Source: Amycolatopsis bullii (GTDB lineage: Bacteria > Actinomycetota > Actinomycetes > Mycobacteriales > Pseudonocardiaceae). From it: a DNA stretch of 64,000 nucleotides. Position 1 is the stretch's first letter, and the number at the start of each line of letters is the position of its first letter. Both the position numbers and the translations under genes were made by a program. Positions 1 to 7,060 of the stretch are shown in pieces. The notes under the pieces are model-generated. The model was not told the DNA's origin, ran no database searches, and was given only the letters and a program-made list of their open reading frames with translations. The stretch lies in assembly GCF_014654205.1 (NCBI RefSeq), contig NZ_BNAW01000047.1:1-64000 (forward strand), written 5' to 3'.

Positions 1-45
<45 letters not shown>

Positions 46-65
46 TTTTTGTCCGCGGGCCGGCC

Positions 66-632
66 GTGCGCCCGCCCGGCGAGCCGGGCCGGCGCGACTT
101 CCGGCTGCCGCTGCCCGTCGTCGACGACCCGGCCGCGGCCGGCACCCGGGTCTCCGTGCTGGCGGCGGCGATCGGGTCGCTGTCGCGAGGCGCCCTCTCG
201 GCCGTGCCGGTGACCGGGGAGTGGACCACCGAGGCCTTGTTCGACCTCCTCGTCGGCTTGTGGGACGTCCCGCGCGTCGCGGTGCTGGCCCGGATCGACG
301 CCGCCGAGCTCGGCGCGCACGACACCCCGGAACGCGCGCTGCTCGACTACCTCGACACCGGCGTCCCGCCACTGTGGACATCCCGCTGGCGCCCGCCCGG
401 CGGCCACTTCGTGCTCCTGGCGGGCATCCGCATCGGCGCCGAGGGCACCCTGCTGTCCATTGTGGACACTTATCCGTCGCTCGGCGACCACGGCCGCCAC
501 GACCAGCCGGTCGAATGGGTGACGGCGGCGCTGGCCGGGCTCGGTGTTCTCGTGGTCGTCGACGCCGACCAGGCGGCCGGGGTGCGGAGAGCGGCCGGGG
601 ACGCCGGGCTCACTCCGTCCTATTGGGACTGA
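66..632 (+). CDS. hypothetical protein, possibly 5'-truncated
   Basis: A 188-residue frame from a GTG just after the homopolymer run. I cannot name a function. The C-terminal half has a GGHFVLLAG stretch followed by a conserved-looking IVDTYPSLG segment, which recalls the His and Asp/Asn region of papain-like or C39-like cysteine-peptidase folds, but no upstream catalytic Cys is visible. The first residues (RPPGEPGRRDFRLPLP) look internal rather than N-terminal, no ribosome binding site precedes the GTG, and the poly-C run abuts it, so the true protein probably began further upstream. Its 3' end overlaps the convergent permease gene by 23 bp. Codon bias is normal for the genome, which supports real coding. 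Confidence 0.55.
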   Translation: MRPPGEPGRRDFRLPLPVVDDPAAAGTRVSVLAAAIGSLSRGALSAVPVTGEWTTEALFDLLVGLWDVPRVAVLARIDAAELGAHDTPERALLDYLDTGVPPLWTSRWRPPGGHFVLLAGIRIGAEGTLLSIVDTYPSLGDHGRHDQPVEWVTAALAGLGVLVVVDADQAAGVRRAAGDAGLTPSYWD

Positions 633-2055
633 AGCGCGAGTGGCGGCGGCCATAGGCGAAGTAGATCACCAGGCCGATCACCAGCCACGCGGCGAACCGG
701 ATCCACGTCAGCACGTTGAGGTTGAGCATCAGGTACAGGCACGCCAGCGCGGCCACGACCGGGACCGCCGGGGAGAACGGCACCTTGAACGGCCGGTCGA
801 GGTCGGGACGGCGGCGGCGCAGCACCGGGACCGCCACGGCCACGATGATCATCGCCGACAGCGCGCCGATGCTCACCATGTCGGCCAGCTCGGAAATCGG
901 GATGAACGCGGCCAGCACGGCGATGAGCGCCGCGCCGCCGACGGTCATCCGGTGCGGGGTGTCCCAGCGCGGGTGCGCGGTGCCGAGCGCCTTCGGCAGC
1001 AGGCCGTCACGGCCCATCGCGAACCCGATCCGCCCGATCGTGACCAGCTCGACCATCATCACCGACGTCAGCCCGGTCACCGCGCCGAGCGAGATCAGCG
1101 CGCCCACCCAGTGCTGGCCGACCCGGTCGAACGCGTCCGCCAGCGGCGCGCCCGTGTCGATGTCGGTGAACGGGATCATGCCGGTCAGCACGATCGAGAC
1201 GCCGATGTAGAGCAGCGCGCACACGCCCAGCGCGCCGAGGATGCCGACGCGCAGGTCCTTGCGCGGGTTCAGCGTCTCCTCGCCGAGGTTCGCGAGCGCT
1301 TCGAACCCGGTGTAGGCGAAGAAGACCACGGCCGCCGCGGTGATCATCCCGGCGATGCCGTAGACCGACTGCTCCAGCCCCAGCACCGCCTGGACCGCCG
1401 GCTGTTCCAGCACCGTCGTGCCGGCTTCGGGCGCCTTGGCCGGCGGGATGAACGGCGTCAGGTTGGCGCCCTTGACGTAGAACAGCCCGACCCCGAGCAC
1501 CAGCACGCAGACCGCGACCTTCACGCACACCAGCAGGTTGGTCAGCCAGGCCGATTCCTTGATGCCCAGCACGGCGACCACGGTCAGCACGGCGATGATG
1601 AGCACCGCGCCGATGTTGACCTTCGCGTCTTCGCCGAACCACTCCGGCGACAGCCCGAGCAGGTTCGCCAGGTACCCCGACCAGCCCCGCGACACCACCG
1701 CGGCGCCGAGCGCGAACTCCAGCAGCAGGTCCCAGCCGATGATCCAGGCGAACACCTCGCCGAGGGTGGCGAAGGCGTAGGTGTAAGCGCTTCCGGCCGT
1801 CGGGACGCTGGAGGCGAGTTCGGCGTAGCACAGTGCCGCGAGCCCGGCGACGACCGCGCCGAGCACGAACGACAGCGTCACCGCGGGTCCCGCGTGGGTC
1901 TTCGCCTCGACCCCCGCCAAGGTGAAGATGCCGGTGCCGATGATGATCCCGACGCCGAACCCGACCAGGTCGCGTCCGCGCAGCCGCCGTTTGAGCTCCC
2001 CGGAGTCCTGCCGTTCCAGGACCTCGTCCACGTTCAGCGTTCGCCGCTCACCCAT
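610..2055 (-). CDS. APC-superfamily amino acid permease
   Basis: A 481-residue integral membrane protein of the amino acid/polyamine/organocation superfamily, closest in layout to bacterial YfnA/cationic amino acid transporters. The signature GVGIIIGTGIFTLAG (about residues 33-47, the unwound TM1 substrate-binding segment) and the TM6 motif FFAYTGFEALANLGEE are clear. About 12 membrane segments run to the C-terminus, and the length is normal for the family. It should import or exchange an amino acid across the cytoplasmic membrane; the substrate cannot be told. The ATG start follows GAGG-like purines. It is transcribed alone, 18 bp downstream of the response regulator on the same strand, so it may be co-transcribed with the two-component system. 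Confidence 0.9.
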   Translation of the reverse strand: MGERRTLNVDEVLERQDSGELKRRLRGRDLVGFGVGIIIGTGIFTLAGVEAKTHAGPAVTLSFVLGAVVAGLAALCYAELASSVPTAGSAYTYAFATLGEVFAWIIGWDLLLEFALGAAVVSRGWSGYLANLLGLSPEWFGEDAKVNIGAVLIIAVLTVVAVLGIKESAWLTNLLVCVKVAVCVLVLGVGLFYVKGANLTPFIPPAKAPEAGTTVLEQPAVQAVLGLEQSVYGIAGMITAAAVVFFAYTGFEALANLGEETLNPRKDLRVGILGALGVCALLYIGVSIVLTGMIPFTDIDTGAPLADAFDRVGQHWVGALISLGAVTGLTSVMMVELVTIGRIGFAMGRDGLLPKALGTAHPRWDTPHRMTVGGAALIAVLAAFIPISELADMVSIGALSAMIIVAVAVPVLRRRRPDLDRPFKVPFSPAVPVVAALACLYLMLNLNVLTWIRFAAWLVIGLVIYFAYGRRHSRFSPNRTE

Positions 2056-2072
2056 GAGGAGAAGTTAGAAGG

Positions 2073-2753
2073 TCACGGGTCGTTCCGCAGATCGACGCCG
2101 GAGTCGTGCGAGGCGAGGCCGGCCTCCTGGGCGAGGATCGCGGCCTGCACCCGCGAGCGCAGGCCGAGCTTGGCGAGCACGCGCGAGACGTGCGTCTTCA
2201 CCGTCGCTTCGCCGATGTACAGCCGGGCACCGATCTGGGCGTTGGACAGGCCCTCGCCGAGGCAGCCGAGCACCTCGCGCTCGCGGTCGGTGAGGTCGCC
2301 GAGGCCGGGCGGAAGGGTGGACCGGTCCGGGGCCGACGCGGCGAACGCGGTGATCAGCCGCCGTGTGACCTGCGGGGCGAGCACGCCGTCGCCGGCCGCG
2401 ACGAGCTTCACCGCTTCGATCAGCCGGGGCGCTTCGACCGATTTGAGCAGGAAGCCGGCGGCCCCGGCCCGCAGCGCGCCGTGCACGTACTCGTCGAGGT
2501 CGAAGGTGGTCAGCACGAGCACCTGGGTCAGGCCCGCGGACACCAGTTCCCGGGTGGCGGCGATGCCGTCGGTGCCGGGCATCCGGACGTCCATGAGGGT
2601 GACGTCCGGCCGCAGGGCCCGCGCCTGGCGGACGGCGGCGGCGCCGTCGGCGGCCTCGCCGACGACCTCGATGCCGTCGGCGTGGCCGAGGATGGTGGTG
2701 AGGCCGAACCGGACGGCGCTGTGGTCGTCGGCGACCAGGACGCGGACGGTCAC
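2073..2753 (-). CDS. NarL/FixJ-family response regulator
   Basis: A 226-residue two-component response regulator. The N-terminal receiver has the acidic pair ADDH, the phosphoacceptor Asp near residue 55 in VTLMDVRMPG, and the conserved Lys in GFLLKS. The C-terminal LuxR-type helix-turn-helix begins LTDREREVLGCLGEGLSN and includes ATVKTHVSRVLAKLGLRSR. The GTG start overlaps the TGA of the histidine kinase gene (4 bp), so the two are translationally coupled. It should bind DNA when phosphorylated by its partner; targets are unknown, although the permease 18 bp downstream is the obvious candidate. Longer upstream extensions of this frame are shadows of the kinase gene. Confidence 0.93.
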   Translation of the reverse strand: MTVRVLVADDHSAVRFGLTTILGHADGIEVVGEAADGAAAVRQARALRPDVTLMDVRMPGTDGIAATRELVSAGLTQVLVLTTFDLDEYVHGALRAGAAGFLLKSVEAPRLIEAVKLVAAGDGVLAPQVTRRLITAFAASAPDRSTLPPGLGDLTDREREVLGCLGEGLSNAQIGARLYIGEATVKTHVSRVLAKLGLRSRVQAAILAQEAGLASHDSGVDLRNDP

Positions 2754-3979
2754 AACGGCTTCCGGGGGTTCCGGGTGGCGGAGCCCCCGGCCCGGGTCGA
2801 AGCCCCGGTTGTCACGGGTGTGCCCACCGGGAGTTCCGCGCGGACCAGCCAGCCGCCGCCCGCCGGGCCCGCGGTGAGCTCGCCGCCCACCGCGTCCGCG
2901 CGTTCGCGCATGTTCAGCAGGCCCGTCCCGCCGCCGGGAGCGGGGAGCGGACCGTGGACGTCGTTGCGGACCTCGACCGCGAGGACGCCGTCGAGGCAGT
3001 GGACGGCGACGTCGACGCGTGCGCCCGGGGCGTGCTTGACGGCGTTGGTCAGCGCCTCCTGCGCGATCCGGTACGCCGTCAGGTCGACCGCCGCCGGCAG
3101 CGGCACGTCTGCGTCCACAGTGGACTCGACGTGCACCTCCAGCCCGCTGGCCCTGGCCGACTCCGCCAGCTTGGCCAGGTCCGCCAGCCGGGCGGGCGCG
3201 GTCGTCTCCGCGTCCCCGCCGTCGGCCTTGAGCAGCCCGATCATCGCGCGCATCTCCTCCAGGGCGCTGACACTGTTCTCCCGCACCGACTCCAGCACCG
3301 CCTTCGCCAGTTTCGGGTCGGGCAGCGACAGTGCCGCCTCCGACTGGATGGCGATGGCCGAGAGGTGCCCGGCGATCACGTCGTGCAGGTCGCGGGCCAT
3401 CCGCCCGCGTTCGGCGGCGACCGCGGCCCGCCGGTCCAGCTCCGCGATCTTCGCCAGCTGCCCGGCGTTGGCGCGCTCGGCTTCGGCGACGTCGCGTTGC
3501 TGGCGGATGTTGGCCGCCCACCACACCGGCGTGATGACGAACGGCAGCACGCCGACCGCGGCCAGCACCGCCGCCCGCCACTGCTGGGCGAAGACCAGCA
3601 CCGCGGCGAGCACGCCCACCACGGTGAACGCGGCGAGGCCGATCATCACCCGGCTGGTGCGCCGGGAGCCGTAGAGCGTCGCCGCGTACAGGAAGTCGGT
3701 GTAGATGATCAGCACCGGAAGCGACGGGCCGAGCCCGACGTCCACCGCGAGCACCGCCGTGGCCAGGACGAGGGCGAGGGGCACCCGCCGGCGCAGCAGC
3801 TCGAGCCCGCACAACGCGGACAGCTCCAGCAGCCGCACCGCCAGCGGCCCGTGGTCGTACGCCGCCACGAGCCGGTGGATCCCGGTCGCGTAGACGAGGA
3901 ACCCGAGCAGCCAGGTGGCCAGCGCGATCAGGCCGTCCTGCTGCCACACCGGGAGCGAGCGCAGGCGGGGCAGGGGCAC
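2750..3979 (-). CDS. HisKA_3-type sensor histidine kinase with a repeat-derived tail
   Basis: A 409-residue membrane sensor kinase. Four to five hydrophobic segments fill residues 15-150. The dimerisation/phosphoacceptor domain has ERGRMARDLHDVIAGHLSAI with His near residue 199, and the HATPase domain ends with GGGTGLLNMRERADAVGGEL. It phosphorylates the regulator encoded immediately downstream, with a 4-bp overlap. I chose GTG 3979 because no earlier in-frame start joins plausible protein. After the kinase fold the final 21 or so residues (VTTGASTRAGG and following) are encoded by a dispersed hairpin repeat, which supplies the stop codon. The native C-terminus has therefore probably been replaced by repeat sequence, though the catalytic domains are intact. 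Confidence 0.9.
   Translation of the reverse strand: MPLPRLRSLPVWQQDGLIALATWLLGFLVYATGIHRLVAAYDHGPLAVRLLELSALCGLELLRRRVPLALVLATAVLAVDVGLGPSLPVLIIYTDFLYAATLYGSRRTSRVMIGLAAFTVVGVLAAVLVFAQQWRAAVLAAVGVLPFVITPVWWAANIRQQRDVAEAERANAGQLAKIAELDRRAAVAAERGRMARDLHDVIAGHLSAIAIQSEAALSLPDPKLAKAVLESVRENSVSALEEMRAMIGLLKADGGDAETTAPARLADLAKLAESARASGLEVHVESTVDADVPLPAAVDLTAYRIAQEALTNAVKHAPGARVDVAVHCLDGVLAVEVRNDVHGPLPAPGGGTGLLNMRERADAVGGELTAGPAGGGWLVRAELPVGTPVTTGASTRAGGSATRNPRKPL
2757..2815 (+). repeat. dispersed hairpin repeat, copy A
   Basis: About 59 nt matching copies at 4409-4468 and 56846-56879, with shared blocks TCCGGGTGGCG, GAGCCCCCGGCCCGGG and CGAAGCCCCGGTTGTCAC. Internal GC-rich complementary blocks can form a stem-loop. 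This copy lies at the 3' end of the histidine kinase gene (antisense to it) and includes the kinase stop region. Confidence 0.85.
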
Positions 3980-4096
3980 CCGGTCATCCCAGCACACCGC
4001 GCGCCGGCCCGCGTCCGACGAAGTGATGACACCGGGTCCGCCGCTTCGCCGACGCGGCCGGCCGCGACGGCGCGCGAGCGTGGCGGGGTGGACGAG

Positions 4097-4723
4097 ATGG
4101 GGAAGTTCTTCGCGGAGAACCCGATGGCCGCCGTCATCGCGGCGGGCGAGATCGGGTTCTGGGTGTTCATCGCGGCGGGGCTGGCGGTGCGGTACCTGCT
4201 GCGCGCGCGGCGCGTGTCGGCGGTGCTGCTGGCCATGGTGCCGCTGGTCGACGTCGTGGTGCTGGTGGCGACCGTGCTCGACCTGTCCGGCGGGGGCCGG
4301 CCGGGGTTCACGCACGGCCTCGCGGCGGTCTACCTCGGCTTCAGCGTGGTGTTCGGGCCCAGCATGGTCCGGTGGGCCGACGAGCGGTTCGCCCACCGTT
4401 TTGCCGGCGGCTTTCGGGGGGGTCCGGGTGGCGAAGCCCCCGGCCCGGGGCGAAGCCCCGGTTGTCACAGCGGGCCGCCGCCACCGCCGAAGCGGCAGGG
4501 GCGGGAGCGGGCGCGGTACGAGTGGCGTGAGTGGGGCAAGTGCCTGCTGGCCTGTGGGCTCTCCGCGGTCGCGCTGCTGGCGGCGATCTTCGCGATCGGC
4601 GAGCCCGACCGGGTGGCGCCGCTGTGGGAGTGGTTCCCGCGGCTGGGGACCGTCTCGGCGGTCTGGCTGTTCGCCGGGCCGGTGTGGCAGGAGCTGTTCG
4701 GCAGGGAGGAGGTGCGGCCGTGA
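4097..4723 (+). CDS. YmcC-like membrane protein with a repeat inserted in its linker
   Basis: A 208-residue membrane protein. The first part (residues 1-104) has an AAGEIGFWVFIAAGLAVRYL helix, two further hydrophobic helices and the motif SMVRWADERFAHRF. The second part (ERARYEWREWGK onward) has two more helices. From memory this matches the small Bacillus YmcC-type membrane proteins, whose function is unknown. Between the halves, residues about 105-124 are encoded by a copy of the dispersed hairpin repeat, in frame, giving a Gly/Pro-rich linker followed by PPPPPKR. The ATG was chosen over GTG 4088. Its TGA overlaps the GTG of the next gene, so the pair is coupled. The gene is divergent from the histidine kinase. 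Confidence 0.75.
   Translation: MGKFFAENPMAAVIAAGEIGFWVFIAAGLAVRYLLRARRVSAVLLAMVPLVDVVVLVATVLDLSGGGRPGFTHGLAAVYLGFSVVFGPSMVRWADERFAHRFAGGFRGGPGGEAPGPGRSPGCHSGPPPPPKRQGRERARYEWREWGKCLLACGLSAVALLAAIFAIGEPDRVAPLWEWFPRLGTVSAVWLFAGPVWQELFGREEVRP
4409..4468 (+). repeat. dispersed hairpin repeat, copy B (inside a gene)
   Basis: 60 nt, the longest copy. It contains two GCGAAGCCCC-type blocks around CGGCCCGGGG and ends CCCCGGTTGTCAC, as copy A does. Its length is divisible by three and it is read through in frame in the surrounding membrane-protein gene. Confidence 0.88.
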
Positions 4724-4914
4724 GGGAGCTGCTCGGGATCCTGCTGGTCGTGCAGGGCGGCGGCGGGCTGCTCAACCGCCTGCTCGGGGCGCGCTCGCCG
4801 AGCTGGTTCGTCCAGTTGCACCTGCTGCCGGCGTCGTGGCAGGTCGGGGCCAGCGTGGTGATGGTGCTCGCGGGGGTGGCGGTGCTGGCCGGCGGCAGGA
4901 GGCGCCGGGGGTGA
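4720..4914 (+). CDS. small hydrophobic membrane protein
   Basis: 64 residues from a GTG that overlaps the stop of the preceding membrane-protein gene by 4 bp, preceded by GGAGGAGG at about 4706-4713. Two hydrophobic stretches (LLGILLVVQGGGGLLNRLL and GASVVMVLAGVAVLAGG) flank a short loop with SWFVQLHLLP, and it ends in a basic GGRRRRG tail typical of a cytoplasmic anchor. No family is recognised. The coupling suggests it works with the upstream YmcC-like protein. A strong hairpin lies just downstream. Confidence 0.65.
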   Translation: MRELLGILLVVQGGGGLLNRLLGARSPSWFVQLHLLPASWQVGASVVMVLAGVAVLAGGRRRRG

Positions 4915-4930
4915 CGGGTGGGGACGCAGT

Positions 4931-4973
4931 GAATGACTCATTCCTGGCGTCGGAGGCCAGGAATGAGTCATTC
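4931..4973. terminator. perfect 18-bp hairpin after the membrane-protein pair
   Basis: Left arm GAATGACTCATTCCTGGC (4931-4948) and its exact reverse complement (4956-4973) enclose a 7-nt loop. There is no T-tract, as usual in high-GC actinobacteria. It lies 16 bp after the 4914 stop and about 70 bp before malQ. A terminator role is inferred. The TGACTCA core is a symmetric motif that could also bind a protein. Confidence 0.7.
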
Positions 4974-5044
4974 AAGACGCCGGAGCCGGGGTGACGTAGG
5001 CCGCGCAGATGGCGGGAACGGCCGGGCACCGGAATGCTGGTCCC

Positions 5045-6991
5045 GTGCCCGAACAGATCCCCGCCCTGCACGAGCTCGCCGACTCCTACGGTGTCGCGAC
5101 CCGGTACGAGAACGCCGACCGGGTCTGGGTCGACGTCGACGACGACGTCGTCGTCGCCGTCCTCGGCCAGTTCGGCGTCGATGCCACCAGTGACGAGGCC
5201 ATCGCCGCGGCGCTGGCCGCCGTGCGCGAAGCCCCGGCCGCCCTGCCGCCGACCATCGTCGTCCGGGAAGGCACCGGCAAGACGCTGGGTGTCGACGCCG
5301 AAGTCGTCCTCGAAGACGGGACGCGGCGGCGGGCCGACGGGGAACTGCCCGCGGACCTGCCGCTCGGGTGGCACCGGGTGGTCACCGCCGACCAGGACGT
5401 CGTGCTGGCCGTGGTGCCGGCGAAGCTGCCGCGGGTGCGGCCCGCCTGGGGCTGGATGCTGCAACTCTACGCCCTGCACTCACCCGGGTCCTGGGGCATC
5501 GGCGACTACGCCGACCTCGCCACCTTCGCCGCCCGGTCGGCCGCCGAACTCGACGCCGGCGTTCTGCTGGTGAACCCGGTGCAGGCGATCAGCCCGGCCC
5601 ACCCGATCGAACGCTCGCCGTACTCGCCGGCGAGCCGCCGGTTCGCCAACCCGGTCTACCTGCGCGTCACCGCCACCGAGACCTTCCGGCAGGCCGACGC
5701 CGCGACGCAGGAGGCCGTCGAGTCCCTGGCCCCGGACCGCGAAGGCGAGCTGGTCGACTACGACGCCGTCTGGACGGCCAAGCGCGCCGCCCTCGAACTG
5801 CTGTGGCCACACCGGGTCGAGGAGGTGCCCGAGGACGCCGACCTGCTGGACTTCGCCCTCTTCTGCGCCCTCGCCGAGCGGCACGGCGGTGACTGGCGCG
5901 ACTGGCCGGAAGACCTGCGCGACCCGGCCGGACCGGCGGTGGCGAAGGCGCGCGACGAGCTCGAGGACCGCGTCGCCTTCCACGCGTGGCTGCAGCACCT
6001 CTGCCGGGTTCAGCTGGAAGCGGCGCGCACCGCCGCGCGCGAGGCGGGGATGACCGTCGGGATCGTGCACGACCTGCCGGTCGGGGTGCACCCCGGTGGG
6101 GCCGACACGTGGGCGCTCGAAGACGTCTTCGCCGCCGACGTGCGGGTCGGCGCGCCGCCGGACGCCTTCAACCAGCAGGGGCAGGACTGGAACCTGCCGC
6201 CGTGGCGGCCGGACAAGCTGGCGGAGGCCGGGTACGCGCCGTTCCGGGACGTCATCCGGGGCGTCCTGCGCTTCGCCGACGGCATCCGGGTCGACCACAT
6301 CGCCGGCCTGTGGCGGCTGTGGTGGATCCCGCCGGGCGAGCCCGCGCACCGCGGCACGTACGTCCACTACAACGCCGAGGCCATGGTCGGCGTGCTCGCG
6401 CTCGAGGCGCACCGGGCCGGCGCCGTCGTCGTGGGGGAGGACCTCGGCACCGTCGAGGAGGTCGTCACCGACACGATGCACGATCGGGGGATGCTCAGCT
6501 CGGCCGTGCTGTGGTTCGAGCGCGACTGGGACGCGCCGGGCCAGCCGTTCACCCGACCGGAAAGCTGGGACCCGGACGCGATGGCCAGCATCTCCACGCA
6601 CGACCTGCCGACGGTGCCGGGCTGGCTGAAGAGCGAGCACGTCCGGGTCCGGGCCGAGCTGGGCCTGCTGGACCGCGGGGTCGAGGCCGAAGAGGAAGCC
6701 GCCGCCGGTGAACGCAGGGCGTTGCTGGAACTCGTTGCGCGGGAAGGAATCCCGGACGACGACCCGGTCGTCGCGCTGCACACCCTGCTCGCGAAGGCCG
6801 CGTCACGGCTCGTGCTGACCTCGCCGGCCGACGTCGCGGGCCAGGTGCGGCAGCCGAATCTGCCCGGAACCGTCGACCAGTACCCTAACTGGCGGATTCG
6901 CCTGCCCGTCAGCGTGGACGGCTTCTTCACCGCGCAGGGGGTCCGCGCCGCGGTCGCACCGCTGGCGGCGGCCCGGCCGCTGCCCCGGTAA
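5045..6991 (+). CDS. malQ: 4-alpha-glucanotransferase (GH77)
   Basis: A cytoplasmic amylomaltase of about 648 residues that transfers 4-alpha-glucan segments between malto-oligosaccharides. It has the GH77 landmarks: an N-terminal extension typical of actinobacterial MalQ, LYALHSPGSWGIGDYADL, SPYSPASRRFANPVYL, the nucleophile in GIRVDHIAGLWR (Asp near residue 417), the acid/base in VVGEDLGTV (Glu near 465), and ISTHDLPTV with the third carboxylate. GTG 5045 (MPEQIPALHELA) was preferred as the conserved N-terminus; an in-frame ATG at 5009 is possible, and neither has a clear ribosome binding site. It heads a run of alpha-glucan genes and could recycle short maltodextrins left by the debranching enzyme next door. 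Confidence 0.95.
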   Translation: MPEQIPALHELADSYGVATRYENADRVWVDVDDDVVVAVLGQFGVDATSDEAIAAALAAVREAPAALPPTIVVREGTGKTLGVDAEVVLEDGTRRRADGELPADLPLGWHRVVTADQDVVLAVVPAKLPRVRPAWGWMLQLYALHSPGSWGIGDYADLATFAARSAAELDAGVLLVNPVQAISPAHPIERSPYSPASRRFANPVYLRVTATETFRQADAATQEAVESLAPDREGELVDYDAVWTAKRAALELLWPHRVEEVPEDADLLDFALFCALAERHGGDWRDWPEDLRDPAGPAVAKARDELEDRVAFHAWLQHLCRVQLEAARTAAREAGMTVGIVHDLPVGVHPGGADTWALEDVFAADVRVGAPPDAFNQQGQDWNLPPWRPDKLAEAGYAPFRDVIRGVLRFADGIRVDHIAGLWRLWWIPPGEPAHRGTYVHYNAEAMVGVLALEAHRAGAVVVGEDLGTVEEVVTDTMHDRGMLSSAVLWFERDWDAPGQPFTRPESWDPDAMASISTHDLPTVPGWLKSEHVRVRAELGLLDRGVEAEEEAAAGERRALLELVAREGIPDDDPVVALHTLLAKAASRLVLTSPADVAGQVRQPNLPGTVDQYPNWRIRLPVSVDGFFTAQGVRAAVAPLAAARPLPR

Positions 6992-7060
6992 CGACCACCC
7001 CGGTGCGCGCGACCCCCGGTGATACGGCACCGGTACGACCCAAGCTCGAGGAGACACCCA

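Noticed and set aside
610..2055. KimA-like assignment for the first APC permease
   Set aside because: It lacks the cytoplasmic tail and the KimA-specific segments and fits the ordinary amino acid transporter subgroup.
544..2877. Long plus-strand frame opposite the amino acid permease and response regulator
   Set aside because: Its His/Asp/Arg-rich composition is the usual antisense shadow; the minus-strand genes carry conserved motifs.
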